DNA from: Sphingobacteriia bacterium
Lineage (GTDB): Bacteria > Bacteroidota > Bacteroidia > Chitinophagales > Chitinophagaceae
Length of the DNA: 56,962 bases
Assembly (NCBI GenBank): GCA_004294135.1
Contig: RDZY01000023.1
Location: 1-56,962 of the forward strand
Reading direction: 5' to 3'
Shown piece after piece: positions 1 to 8,389 of the stretch (its first letter is position 1; every line of letters begins with the position of its first letter). The position numbers were made by a program, and so were the translations under genes. Under the pieces are notes generated by a model. That model was not told where the DNA came from. It saw only the letters and a program-made list of their open reading frames with translations, and searched no databases.

Positions 1-3000
1 TAATCCGACACTGGTAAATGCTGTAGAACCTGCTGCACCTGTAAGTGTTTGTCCGTAAGTTTTATTCGCAACATTTGCTGTGATGGTTAAATTAGCGCGA
101 CCTACTGTACTGCTTGCCATTGCAATATTTTGACTCACCGCATTGGTACTAGATACCACTACATTGCCCGTATAAGGAGAACCAGCAACTGTATTATTTG
201 CTTTTAGCCTTATATAGATTGTAGTGGTATTTACAGTACCCGCTACGGGGGATAAGCTAACTGAAACTGCATAACCAGATGCCGCACTGGTACTTACTTC
301 AAACCCACTGGGCGGTGTTACCACTATATTATTGGTTAAACTTCCGCCACCTACCGTAAAACTTTGTGCAGTAGAAGCCGTTCCGTATATGGTTGACATG
401 GCTGTTAAACTACCAGTTGTTGCAATATTAATAGCATTGCTTACGGTGAGCGCATTACCCGTTAAGTCGGCATTGCCAGAAACTGCTGTATTCCAGTTCG
501 CATCTGCCCCTATATTATATACCGTGCTGCTGTGTGAAATGCTGCCATTTTTATTCAATACTGAAATTAACGCCGCTTTATCAGTTGCGTTCAAGCTAAC
601 AGTAAAACTGGTGGCACTGCTGATTTCTACATTAGAACTGGCTAAAGTATAGGTAGAAGCGTTTTGACCAGTAATAGTTATTTTAGAAATATCAATATCA
701 TTATTAGCCCCAGTAGTAGCTGCAAAATAATTACCTGTCACTACCAACTCACCCGTAGTTACATTATAAGTAGCTGATCCAATGGTGGGTGCTGCTACAG
801 TAAAACTGGCTGTTGGCAATGAAGTACAGCCTGTGCTGGTTTCTGTAAAAGCAAAGCTAGTACTACCTGCTGCTACACCCGTAATGGCTCCTGCATTGTT
901 TACCGATGCAACCGCTGTATTATTGCTGGTCCATACACCCCCAGTGATGGGCGACAAACTAGAGCCTGTATTTACCGCAATTGTGTTTGAACCAGTTATA
1001 CTTACAACTGGCAAGCTATTTACAGTAACAGCTACAGGTATGCGATTAGAGGAAGTTGCACCTGTTTCAACTATGCGGATAATATTTGAAGACGCTTGAT
1101 TCCCTACTAAAATACTCCCATCTGGATGAAGAGCCACGCTTAAAGGTCGATTAATACCACTTCCCAAAACCACAATATTAGCACCATTGGCATCCATTCT
1201 TTTAATTTGGTTGTTGAATCGATCTGCCACCACAATTTTCCCATCGGCTTGTACGGCAATACTGGAAGGTTTATTAAACCCTGAACCCAATACTACCATA
1301 TTGCTTCCATCTGCATTATAGCGTTTAATGGCATTGTTATTATAATCTGCTATTAAAAATTTACCATCGGATTGTAGAGCGATATCACCGGGACTAATTA
1401 ATCCCGACACGATTACAACTTGATTGCTGCCATCGGCATCCATTCTTGTAATGGCGTCACTAGACAATACCAAAATTTTTCCATTGGCTTCTATGGCAAC
1501 CGCCGTTGGATTGTTGAGTCCTGTACCCAGCAAAACCATATTAGAACCATCCGCATTAAAACGTTTTACAATATTGTCTGACACATCAGCTACATAAATT
1601 TTACCATCTGCTTGTACAGTAATACCAGTAGGCAAATTAAATCCAGATGCCAGTTCTACCCGATTGGCTCCATTCACATCCATCCGATATAATTTACTAG
1701 TTCCCATATCGGTTACTAAAACCTTACCATCTGCTTGTGCTCTCACACCAAAAGGATTGCTAAAACTGCCGATATCTGTAGAATTATTTATTGACTGTTG
1801 TTGCTCAATATAGTAATTGCCTGTGCTTAATAAGCTTGTATTGGCCAAGGCAGTGCCACCACTAGCAGTACCATACCAAACAGGCGTAAAGCCTGCACTG
1901 GCTGAACTGCTTAAACTAGCAACCGTTTCATTGGCACATTTTGTTGCGCTGCTGGCACTTATTTGTTGTACAGCTACCGCCAAGCGGGTTGCCGATTCAC
2001 AACTGTTGGTGGTTTGGCTGGCATAGTAACTTGTACCATTTGCCAATGCTGTTGTATTTGCCAATGCAGTACCGCCCGATGCAGCTGCATACCACTGTAT
2101 ATTGGTACCTGTTGCCGTTAGATTGGCAAGGGTGGCCGAACCGGTATAAACCTGACTGGCAATACCAGTTGGCACTGAAGTATTGTTTACAGTAATAGCC
2201 ACCGCTACCCGATTGGAATTGCTGGCAGTAGTAATCTGCTGAATTCTACCGTTGTCTTGGTCTGCAACCAATATTTTACCATCTGCCTGAGAGGCAACAC
2301 CAAGTGGATATAGAAATCCAGCGGCAATCTCAACCAGGTTGGAACCATCCGCATCCATCCTTAAGAGTTTATTGTCAGAAGTGGTCATTAAGATTTTACC
2401 ATCCGCTTCAATGGCAACCGCAGAAATAAAACTGATAAAAGACCTTAATGTTACGAGACTTGTACCATCTGCATTCATTCTTTTAAAAGTGTTATCAGAT
2501 TCATCTGTTAGTACAATTTTTCCATCCGCTTCAATGGCTATACATTTAGGATATAATCCACTTCCAGCTAATAGGGTAGTATTGAGGCTTCCATCTATAT
2601 TAAAGCGTTTAATAACTTGAGCGCTATAGTCGGCCACTAAAATTTTTCCATCTGCTTCAACAGCTATACCTGTTGGCTCTGTGAAACCGATGGCAAAAGT
2701 AACTAGATTAGTACCATTTGCATCCATTCGTCGCACTACATTAGTTATACCGGGATCTAACATTAGAATTTTCCCATCTGCTTGAACGGCAATAGCAGAT
2801 ATACCATTTAATCCAGTAGCCAATGTTATCAAACCAGTACCATCTGCATTCATTCTTTTTATGGTTGCATCGGAACAAGAAAATACCACTTTCCCATCGG
2901 GTTGAACAGCCAAAGCAACAGCAGAAGTACCACCCATGCTAAAGTCGATTGTACTGAATGCTTTTTGTTGTTCTATATAATAACTGCCAGTGCTTAGTGC

Positions 3001-5391
3001 CGCAGTATTGGCTAAGGCAGTGCCACCTGTGGCAGCCGCAAACCAAGCTGCTGTTGTTCCCGCTGTAGTTGTGCTGCTCAGAGCAGCTACAGTATTTGCA
3101 TTACAAAGTGCTTGACTGGCATTGCTTATTTGTTTTGCAGTTACCCCAAAACGACCTACAGATTCACAACCTCCCGCACTTTGGCTGGCATAATACACCG
3201 TACCATTTACTAAATTGGTGGTATTCACCAGCGCAGCACCACCACTAGCTGCTGCATACCATTGTATGGAACTACCATTGGCGGTTAAAGCAGCTACTGT
3301 TGCTGTACCTGAATACACTTGTACCCTTGTTGCCGAAGGTGGTACTAGTGGACTAACCAATCCCGATACCGCTTTATTTTGGGTTACCGCGTTGGTAGAT
3401 GCTGCGCTAATATTCCCCGTTGGCGATCCCATTGCGGTTGTGGTTAACCTGGCATATATGGTTGTGCTGCTTACCACCCCACTTGATTGGGTTAGCGTTA
3501 AACTGTTTGCATAGCCACTGCCTGAGCTGGTTGAAATTTCATAGCCTGTAGGAGCCGTTAATAGGATATTAGCCGTTAAATCAACTCCACTTATTGTGAA
3601 ATTTTGTGCAGCAGAATTAAAGCCTGGGCAAGCATTAAATTGAGTAAGTGCACCAGCAATACTAATTGTTGATACATGGTTTACCGTAATGCCATTACCC
3701 GTTAAATCGGCATTGCCGGGCTGATTCACCAACCAATTGGCTGCTGCGGATACATTATATACGGTGGCATCATTGGCTGTAGTTCCATTTTTATTCAATA
3801 GGGTTAATAAGCCAGCTTTATCGGTTGCATTTAGGGTTACACTAAAATGGCTTGCGTCTGTAATATCTACATTATTGCTTGTAAGGGTATAGGTTGCACC
3901 AGCTTGTCCGCTGATGGTAAACTTAGAAATATCTATATCATTATTAGTACCAGCGGTAGCAAGAAAATCTATTCCTGTTGCGGTTAATACCCCTGTGGTA
4001 ATATTGTAAACTGCCGAACTGATAGAAGGTGCTGGGTTAGCTCTTGTTACCGTTAGGGTATATACTTTTTGCGTAGTGCTATTTAATGCAGTCACCCGAA
4101 TATCAATCGTATTGGCTCCCACATTTAAATTAAGCGGATTTGATGCGGTTGCATTGTTGATACTGGTATAACTACCCCCATTTAATCTCAGCTCAATATT
4201 AGCGGAACTATTAGATAAGGTTGGCGTAACTGTGGTTGAATTTACTGAGTAAATAACTGACTTACTGTATGCTATTGTTGTAGATGAAAAACCGGTATTG
4301 AAAGCTCCTGTATTTGAACTAAGATTGGTTAAAAAAGCGTCTGAATTAGGGTTGATTGCGAAAATACTGTTTAGTGATAACCCTTGGTTGGGCACTGATG
4401 TTTTATTGGGCCTTACCCGATAATAATTATTGGGAGCTGATAGTCCCGTTACAATATGGCTGGTATTGGAACCTGAAATGGGCAAGCCATTGTAGCCGCT
4501 CACAAAACTAGAGAAATCGCTATTGGTTGAAATATCCAGCAAATAATTATCAACGGTTCCAGCGGTTGGGGCAGTCCAGTTGGCCGTAAAGCCATTGGCG
4601 GTATAAGCAGTTGCAGCGGTAGCTGTAGTAGCCATCATGGCATAGCTCTCAATCCAGTTACTGGTAGTGCCGCTAAGTGCAAAATTGGTAAGGGTGGCGT
4701 CTAAGCCCGCACCAGTTCCGAGGTTGGCAGCGGTTGTAATGCCTGAATTGGTAGCACCAGCTACACCTTCATTAAATTTGTAATAAGCAAAGAGACTAGT
4801 AGGTATAGTAGAAATAGAATTGAGCATATCCGTTTTAACTTCGGCGGCTGTTCTTGAATCGGCAAATACCCTTAGCTCATCAATACTTCCTTTGAATTTA
4901 AAAGAAAGTTCGTATCGAGATCCTATATTAAAATTATTGGTGCTTGTTGTAATAATATCGCCAATATTGGCATAAGAAGTATTGGATCTTACTAGGGTTA
5001 CCTCAACCCCATTAATATATAATTTGGCAGTTAAATTATCTGGATTGTAAATGGCTGCTATATGGGTCCACTGGTTGGTTGGCAATACCCCAGCGGCATC
5101 TAAATACAGACCCGGGCGAGGAATAAACCGTAAGGTATTGGGAGTTACTCCGGTGTGCAATTCCATCAACGCATCTCCTTTGCTGGTAATAAACTGTAAA
5201 TCGGTATTGGAGGCTGGCGTCCAATACACCCATGTTTCAATGGTGAATTTTGAAACATTAAATGCAGTTGAATTGGGTGCTGATGCATAATCATCAACCC
5301 CATCAAAATTTAAGGTATTGCCTGTTTGAGCAAAAGTGGAGCTTAGAAAAAGTAGGGTGGTCGCAATCAGAAGCCAAAGACGTTTTTCCAT
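1..5391 (-). CDS. Giant secreted multidomain surface protein (LamG, FnIII, Ig-like, beta-propellers), 3' end missing
   Basis: The reading frame is open from an ATG at 5391 to the window edge, so at least 1797 residues are encoded and the C-terminus is not visible. It starts with a signal peptide (MEKRLWLLIATTLLFLSSTFA). Approximate domain order: LamG/concanavalin-like 22-235; fibronectin III 252-345; cadherin-like beta-sandwich 345-455; adhesin repeat A 455-575 (SAVYNITTG start, DLTGN end); repeat B 575-680; two Ig-like modules 685-810 (IQWYAAASGG); a six-unit VQADGKI propeller 815-1055; a second Ig pair 1080-1200; a second six-unit propeller 1200-1440; a bacterial Ig-like domain; second copies of A and B; the start of an MBG-type domain (KTYGQTLTG). 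Such proteins are usually exported by the type IX system through a C-terminal domain, which would lie beyond the edge. The role is probably adhesion or carbohydrate binding (inferred). The promoter region carries putative LytTR sites. Confidence 0.9.
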   Translation of the reverse strand, partial: MEKRLWLLIATTLLFLSSTFAQTGNTLNFDGVDDYASAPNSTAFNVSKFTIETWVYWTPASNTDLQFITSKGDALMELHTGVTPNTLRFIPRPGLYLDAAGVLPTNQWTHIAAIYNPDNLTAKLYINGVEVTLVRSNTSYANIGDIITTSTNNFNIGSRYELSFKFKGSIDELRVFADSRTAAEVKTDMLNSISTIPTSLFAYYKFNEGVAGATNSGITTAANLGTGAGLDATLTNFALSGTTSNWIESYAMMATTATAATAYTANGFTANWTAPTAGTVDNYLLDISTNSDFSSFVSGYNGLPISGSNTSHIVTGLSAPNNYYRVRPNKTSVPNQGLSLNSIFAINPNSDAFLTNLSSNTGAFNTGFSSTTIAYSKSVIYSVNSTTVTPTLSNSSANIELRLNGGSYTSINNATASNPLNLNVGANTIDIRVTALNSTTQKVYTLTVTRANPAPSISSAVYNITTGVLTATGIDFLATAGTNNDIDISKFTISGQAGATYTLTSNNVDITDASHFSVTLNATDKAGLLTLLNKNGTTANDATVYNVSAAANWLVNQPGNADLTGNGITVNHVSTISIAGALTQFNACPGFNSAAQNFTISGVDLTANILLTAPTGYEISTSSGSGYANSLTLTQSSGVVSSTTIYARLTTTAMGSPTGNISAASTNAVTQNKAVSGLVSPLVPPSATRVQVYSGTATVAALTANGSSIQWYAAASGGAALVNTTNLVNGTVYYASQSAGGCESVGRFGVTAKQISNASQALCNANTVAALSSTTTAGTTAAWFAAATGGTALANTAALSTGSYYIEQQKAFSTIDFSMGGTSAVALAVQPDGKVVFSCSDATIKRMNADGTGLITLATGLNGISAIAVQADGKILMLDPGITNVVRRMDANGTNLVTFAIGFTEPTGIAVEADGKILVADYSAQVIKRFNIDGSLNTTLLAGSGLYPKCIAIEADGKIVLTDESDNTFKRMNADGTSLVTLRSFISFISAVAIEADGKILMTTSDNKLLRMDADGSNLVEIAAGFLYPLGVASQADGKILVADQDNGRIQQITTASNSNRVAVAITVNNTSVPTGIASQVYTGSATLANLTATGTNIQWYAAASGGTALANTTALANGTSYYASQTTNSCESATRLAVAVQQISASSATKCANETVASLSSSASAGFTPVWYGTASGGTALANTSLLSTGNYYIEQQQSINNSTDIGSFSNPFGVRAQADGKVLVTDMGTSKLYRMDVNGANRVELASGFNLPTGITVQADGKIYVADVSDNIVKRFNADGSNMVLLGTGLNNPTAVAIEANGKILVLSSDAITRMDADGSNQVVIVSGLISPGDIALQSDGKFLIADYNNNAIKRYNADGSNMVVLGSGFNKPSSIAVQADGKIVVADRFNNQIKRMDANGANIVVLGSGINRPLSVALHPDGSILVGNQASSNIIRIVETGATSSNRIPVAVTVNSLPVVSITGSNTIAVNTGSSLSPITGGVWTSNNTAVASVNNAGAITGVAAGSTSFAFTETSTGCTSLPTASFTVAAPTIGSATYNVTTGELVVTGNYFAATTGANNDIDISKITITGQNASTYTLASSNVEISSATSFTVSLNATDKAALISVLNKNGSISHSSTVYNIGADANWNTAVSGNADLTGNALTVSNAINIATTGSLTAMSTIYGTASTAQSFTVGGGSLTNNIVVTPPSGFEVSTSAASGYAVSVSLSPVAGTVNTTTIYIRLKANNTVAGSPYTGNVVVSSTNAVSQNIAMASSTVGRANLTITANVANKTYGQTLTGAAGSTAFTSVGL
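1080..1795 (-). repeat. Second six-unit beta-propeller coding repeat (about 120 bp per unit)
   Basis: Six units of about 40 residues follow one another, each with a core like A-VQADGKI-V-AD followed by IKRMDANG or IKRFNADGS. At DNA level the segment around GCATCCATTC or GCATTAAAACG recurs about every 120-123 bp. This is an NHL/SMP-30-like propeller signature. The units match those of the propeller encoded at about 2230-2950. Confidence 0.8.
2230..2950 (-). repeat. First six-unit beta-propeller coding repeat (about 120 bp per unit)
   Basis: Six units carry the core A-EADGKI-ADQ and KRMNADGT or RRMDANGT. Together with the preceding Ig pair (about 2965-3340) this forms a block of roughly 1.1 kb that is repeated at about 1080-2155, which suggests an internal tandem duplication of [Ig-Ig-propeller]. 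Unit 4 is slightly irregular (SLNTTLLAGSGLYP). Confidence 0.8.
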
Positions 5392-5445
5392 ATAATTAAA
5401 ACTAAGTTCGGGCGAAACTAGTTATATGGAAAGCGCCAAAGCCCC

Positions 5446-5498
5446 TATATGGGTGAACAGAGGAATTGGGTGGGTGAACGCTTAAATTGGGTGGGTGA
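5446..5498 (-). promoter_or_regulatory. Putative LytTR-regulator direct repeats upstream of the surface-protein gene
   Basis: The core GGGTGA (plus strand) occurs at 5451-5456, 5472-5477 and 5493-5498, spaced exactly 21 bp apart. A degenerate GGGCGA lies two periods nearer the gene at 5410-5415. A 17-bp stretch at 5464-5480 (AATTGGGTGGGTGAACG) is identical to 7592-7608 upstream of the lipid operon. Direct repeats about two helical turns apart are typical LytTR-protein sites (AgrA, ComE and others), and a LytTR regulator is encoded about 2 kb away. The repeats sit about 60-107 bp before the start codon. The link to that regulator is inferred. Confidence 0.6.
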
Positions 5499-5556
5499 GG
5501 GAAGTATTAGTAAAAGCTATTTGAGCTGTACAGACTTGGTTTTAGGGAGGCCAGCT

Positions 5557-6123
5557 TTATTGCTTGCTAAATATACTTTTTACCGATAATGGCAGGTGAG
5601 CGTATTTTTTAATAATAAAAAGGGTTTCTATTTCTCTTAGTACCCCTATAAAAAAAGCCAAATAATACAGCCAATGAACCAATTCATGAAAAAATAGCAC
5701 CACTAAAAAAATGCTCTGTATATAGAATGTGATTTTTGCCAAAATAGTATGCAGCCCAAATAATACTACCCCATATTTACGATACAAACGAATGGTATTT
5801 AGTATAATTAATGAAGCAAAAAAAATAAAAAAAAGCGATCGTGGAAATACAAAAAATTCGTGGTAGTAGAAAACCATAGCGGTGAAAGCAATTAAATAAC
5901 TGCATAGATCGCCCCAGGAATCGAGTATGGCACCCATTTTTGTCTGCATATTGTATTTACGAGCAATATAGCCATCTGCTATATCAGTCAACTGAAAAAC
6001 AATAAAAATGATTGCAAAATGCTGCTTACTTATATAGAAAATTAAAAAGAGAATTATTGGAGTGAATACAATTCTTGAACATGAAAGCATATTGGGAATA
6101 TTCCAAATAATTTTATATTTCAT
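5557..6123 (-). CDS. CDP-alcohol phosphatidyltransferase family membrane protein
   Basis: This enzyme transfers a phosphatidyl group from a CDP-activated lipid to an alcohol, as PgsA and PssA do. The full family motif D-x2-DG-x2-AR-x8-G-x3-D-x3-D is present (DIADGYIARKY, then G-AIL-D-SWG-D) at about residues 48-70. Several hydrophobic segments indicate an integral membrane protein, and 188 residues is normal for the family. Its start overlaps the end of the cdsA-like gene by 11 bp, so the two are translationally coupled. It is the last gene of a three-gene operon with a FeeM-like acyltransferase. The acceptor alcohol cannot be read from sequence, and this need not be the housekeeping enzyme. 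Base composition looks more A+T-rich than the flanking genes. Confidence 0.88.
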   Translation of the reverse strand: MKYKIIWNIPNMLSCSRIVFTPIILFLIFYISKQHFAIIFIVFQLTDIADGYIARKYNMQTKMGAILDSWGDLCSYLIAFTAMVFYYHEFFVFPRSLFFIFFASLIILNTIRLYRKYGVVLFGLHTILAKITFYIQSIFLVVLFFHELVHWLYYLAFFIGVLREIETLFIIKKYAHLPLSVKSIFSKQ

Positions 6124-6838
6124 ACGCTAAGAATTTAAGTAAATAAGCTACACATCCCGCTACCAGAAAACTATCAAACCTATCCAATACCCCACCATGG
6201 CCGGGAATAATTTTACTATAATCTTTTATAAATACCCTTCTTTTATAAACTGAAAACAACAAATCGCCCAACTGGTAACTCACCACAATAATCAAGGTTG
6301 TAAAAAGAGAGGGCAAACTAGCTTGACCCCTAAAGATGATAAAATAGTTGATAAAAACCAATAGCATCCCTCCCAGCAATCCCTCTAAAGTTTTATTGGG
6401 ACTGGTATTCACCACAAATTTAAATTTACCAAAAAGTTGACCAGCGGCTTGACTAAACCCATCAAATGTAATGGCAAAGCAATACACTATTAAAATGCCA
6501 AATGTTGAGGTATTGAATATAAAATTTACAAATAAAAACGAAATACAGGTATACACAAACAAACCAAATATGAGTATTTTCCAATGCTGAATACCATTGT
6601 TTATAATTTCATATAAGCCCAATAAAAGAACTAAAACAAAAACAAAATTAAACCAAAACTGGGTGAATTGCAATAAGCATATCACTGAACTGTTTATTAG
6701 GAAAAAGAAAAAATACTTGATCCATAACTGTTTCTTTTTTTCTGGCGACTTAGAACGTAAGTGTATAAAAGTTAAAACACCCCCAATAATCGTATTTATT
6801 AAAAAAAGAATAAGTATGATAAGCCTAGTAGTTTCCAT
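6113..6838 (-). CDS. CdsA-like phosphatidate cytidylyltransferase
   Basis: The family makes CDP-diacylglycerol from CTP and phosphatidic acid in the membrane. The C-terminal signature is intact: S-x2-KR-x3-KD, then IIPGHGGVLDRFDSF, at about residues 195-225. The 241 residues contain about six to seven hydrophobic helices, among them MVFINYFII-like and SSVICLLQF-like segments. It lies between the acyltransferase gene (35-bp gap upstream) and the CDP-alcohol transferase gene (11-bp overlap downstream), so the operon encodes both activation and head-group transfer steps. E. coli ynbA/ynbB is a known parallel of an accessory CDP-alcohol-transferase/CdsA pair. Because the housekeeping cdsA may lie elsewhere, I assign no gene symbol. 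Confidence 0.9.
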   Translation of the reverse strand: METTRLIILILFLINTIIGGVLTFIHLRSKSPEKKKQLWIKYFFFFLINSSVICLLQFTQFWFNFVFVLVLLLGLYEIINNGIQHWKILIFGLFVYTCISFLFVNFIFNTSTFGILIVYCFAITFDGFSQAAGQLFGKFKFVVNTSPNKTLEGLLGGMLLVFINYFIIFRGQASLPSLFTTLIIVVSYQLGDLLFSVYKRRVFIKDYSKIIPGHGGVLDRFDSFLVAGCVAYLLKFLAYEI

Positions 6839-6873
6839 AAATTATTTTATTAATATAAAGACATTAAAAATGA

Positions 6874-7485
6874 TTATGCATGAATGCTAAGCGTATTTCC
6901 CATTTTATTAACAACATTTTCAAAGTCTTTAAAACTAGAATACATCAGACATATTTTTTTTCCCAATATAGGATGTTGAATCGCATCGTTTGATATTTTT
7001 TTAAAACCTATACGCTGGTAATAGCCTACTAATTTTTCAATAGCATTCATTACAATTCCTTCGTATTCAAAATGATGTTTCAAATAGGTTTCGGCATGGT
7101 AAATAATTAACTTGGTGTACCTACCCTGCCTATAATCTTTCCTCGTAACCAGTCTTGTAATTTCAAAAAGCCTTTCCTTATCAGAGTAATCACGGTATTT
7201 AAATTCCAATGAGGTAAAATCACTATGCGTAGCCCTTAGTGTAGCAATACATTTTCCATTACACAATAACATAAATACCAAACTGCCATCCCTATTGCAA
7301 TCTAAGGTTTCTGCTTTAAGGCAAACCCCTTTATAGAAAGGATATTCCAGTTCTTGAATATACACTTCATACCAAAGTTTTGTGGCAAGTACCATGTCTG
7401 GATGGTTATCTGAGATTACTTGCACGGTAATCTGCTCATCATTCAGGGTATGAGCTGCTAATATTTTGTGGAATGTATTCTCCAT
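6874..7485 (-). CDS. GNAT-fold acyltransferase resembling FeeM/LuxI-type N-acyl amino acid synthases
   Basis: The 203-residue protein has a GNAT/autoinducer-synthase layout: an N-terminal LWYEVYIQEL segment like the R-x-VYxxE region of FeeM and LuxI enzymes, a central strand VFMLLCNGKCIATLRA, then FEITRLVTRKDYRQGRYTK (compare E-x-SRL-V-x5-R in FeeM), and a C-terminal YYQRIGFKKIS followed by HPILGKKICLMY. FeeM relatives join an acyl chain from acyl-ACP to an amino acid. A product feeding the two downstream phospholipid genes would fit, but the substrate is unknown. It is the first gene of the operon and lies 94-141 bp downstream of putative LytTR repeats. An ordinary N-acetyltransferase is the alternative. 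Confidence 0.6.
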   Translation of the reverse strand: MENTFHKILAAHTLNDEQITVQVISDNHPDMVLATKLWYEVYIQELEYPFYKGVCLKAETLDCNRDGSLVFMLLCNGKCIATLRATHSDFTSLEFKYRDYSDKERLFEITRLVTRKDYRQGRYTKLIIYHAETYLKHHFEYEGIVMNAIEKLVGYYQRIGFKKISNDAIQHPILGKKICLMYSSFKDFENVVNKMGNTLSIHA

Positions 7486-7501
7486 TATTGTTTACTTTTT
7501 A

Positions 7502-7564
7502 AATAGAAAGTAGGTTGACTGTTTTCTGAATTTACAGCCTGAAATTAGTTCTGAATAGAAAGTA
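7502..7564 (-). promoter_or_regulatory. Promoter region of the lipid operon with a repeated 11-mer
   Basis: The 11-mer AATAGAAAGTA (plus strand) occurs at 7502-7512 and 7554-7564. On the gene strand it reads TACTTTCTATT, which resembles a degenerate TAnnTTTG box ending in TTTC. Either copy could be the -7 element or a regulator half-site. No canonical TTTG/TAnnTTTG pair is visible, as expected for an activator-dependent promoter. Confidence 0.35.
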
Positions 7565-7573
7565 AAATATTGG

Positions 7574-7626
7574 CGGGTGGGCGAATAGCCAAATTGGGTG
7601 GGTGAACGGCTGAATTCGGGTGGTGT
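7574..7626 (-). promoter_or_regulatory. Putative LytTR-regulator direct repeats upstream of the lipid operon
   Basis: Three direct copies with 21-bp period lie between the response-regulator gene and the FeeM-like gene: GGGCGA at 7579-7584, GGGTGA at 7600-7605 and TGGTGT at 7621-7626. The middle copy lies in a 17-bp block at 7592-7608 that is identical to 5464-5480. Sequence identity and exact periodicity are seen directly. Assignment to the adjacent LytTR protein is inferred from spacing and context. Confidence 0.6.
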
Positions 7627-7645
7627 AAAATAGAACAAATAGGGT

Positions 7646-8389
7646 CTATCCTTGTATGATTTTTAATTTTTCAACCAATAAGGGATAAAAACTTTTCCCC
7701 ATTGGAATTGCATGGCTGGCAATAGTTACTTCTTCTGTATCAAACCCCTTAAGGTGATGCAGGTTAATTAAATAAGAACGATGGGTGCGCCAAAAAAATT
7801 CGGGCAAGACGGCGATTAGGTTTTTGAGGCTGGTCTTAATGGTGTATTTTCCTTTGTTGGTTACCAAGGTAGCATAATTGTCGTTAGCTTCTATCAAGAG
7901 AAGATCTGCAATCTGTATTTTTATATATTTATTTTTTTGTTTAATAAAAATGCCGTCATTAATAATTACAGGGTTGTCATCCAATTCTGTTTGCTCTTTT
8001 TGCTGTAATCGTCCAAAATGCATCAATGCCATTTCAATTACAGCATACAAATCTTCTTCACTAAATGGCTTTATTAAATAGGCATACGGCACTGCTTGTT
8101 TTGCTCTATCAATGGTGTCTTTATCGTTGTGGCTGGTAGCAAATACAAAGGGTACGGCAAAATGCTGTTTAATATAATGTCCTAATTCAATGCCCGACTT
8201 ACTCCCTTTTAAGTTAATATCAACCAATACTAAATCGGGTGTTTTCTTAGATAATGCTGTAATGGCTTCGTCGTAATTAATACAAATATCTTGAACCTCA
8301 TAACCCAGTTTTTGTAAGCAATCCTGCATATAATCTGCAATAATTAATTCATCTTCCACCAATAAAATACTTACCCTATTATTTTCCAT
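7646..8389 (-). CDS. LytTR-family DNA-binding response regulator
   Basis: The N-terminal receiver domain (about 1-125) has the acidic pair in LLVEDE, the phospho-acceptor Asp in DLVLVDINLKG and the conserved Lys in LIKPFS. The C-terminal LytTR DNA-binding domain (about 145-245) shows the typical IEANDNYATLV strand and FWRTHRSYLINLHHL block. At 247 residues it is a normal full-length LytT/AgrA-type regulator. Its ATG overlaps the stop of the sensor-kinase gene by one base (TAATG), so the two form an operon. Candidate target sites with 21-bp spacing lie just downstream and before the surface-protein gene. Confidence 0.95.
   Translation of the reverse strand: MENNRVSILLVEDELIIADYMQDCLQKLGYEVQDICINYDEAITALSKKTPDLVLVDINLKGSKSGIELGHYIKQHFAVPFVFATSHNDKDTIDRAKQAVPYAYLIKPFSEEDLYAVIEMALMHFGRLQQKEQTELDDNPVIINDGIFIKQKNKYIKIQIADLLLIEANDNYATLVTNKGKYTIKTSLKNLIAVLPEFFWRTHRSYLINLHHLKGFDTEEVTIASHAIPMGKSFYPLLVEKLKIIQG

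Noticed and set aside
332..5290. Several plus-strand ORFs of 60-110 residues across the first 5.3 kb
   Set aside because: They are antisense shadows of the continuous minus-strand surface-protein frame, which reads as sensible domains throughout.
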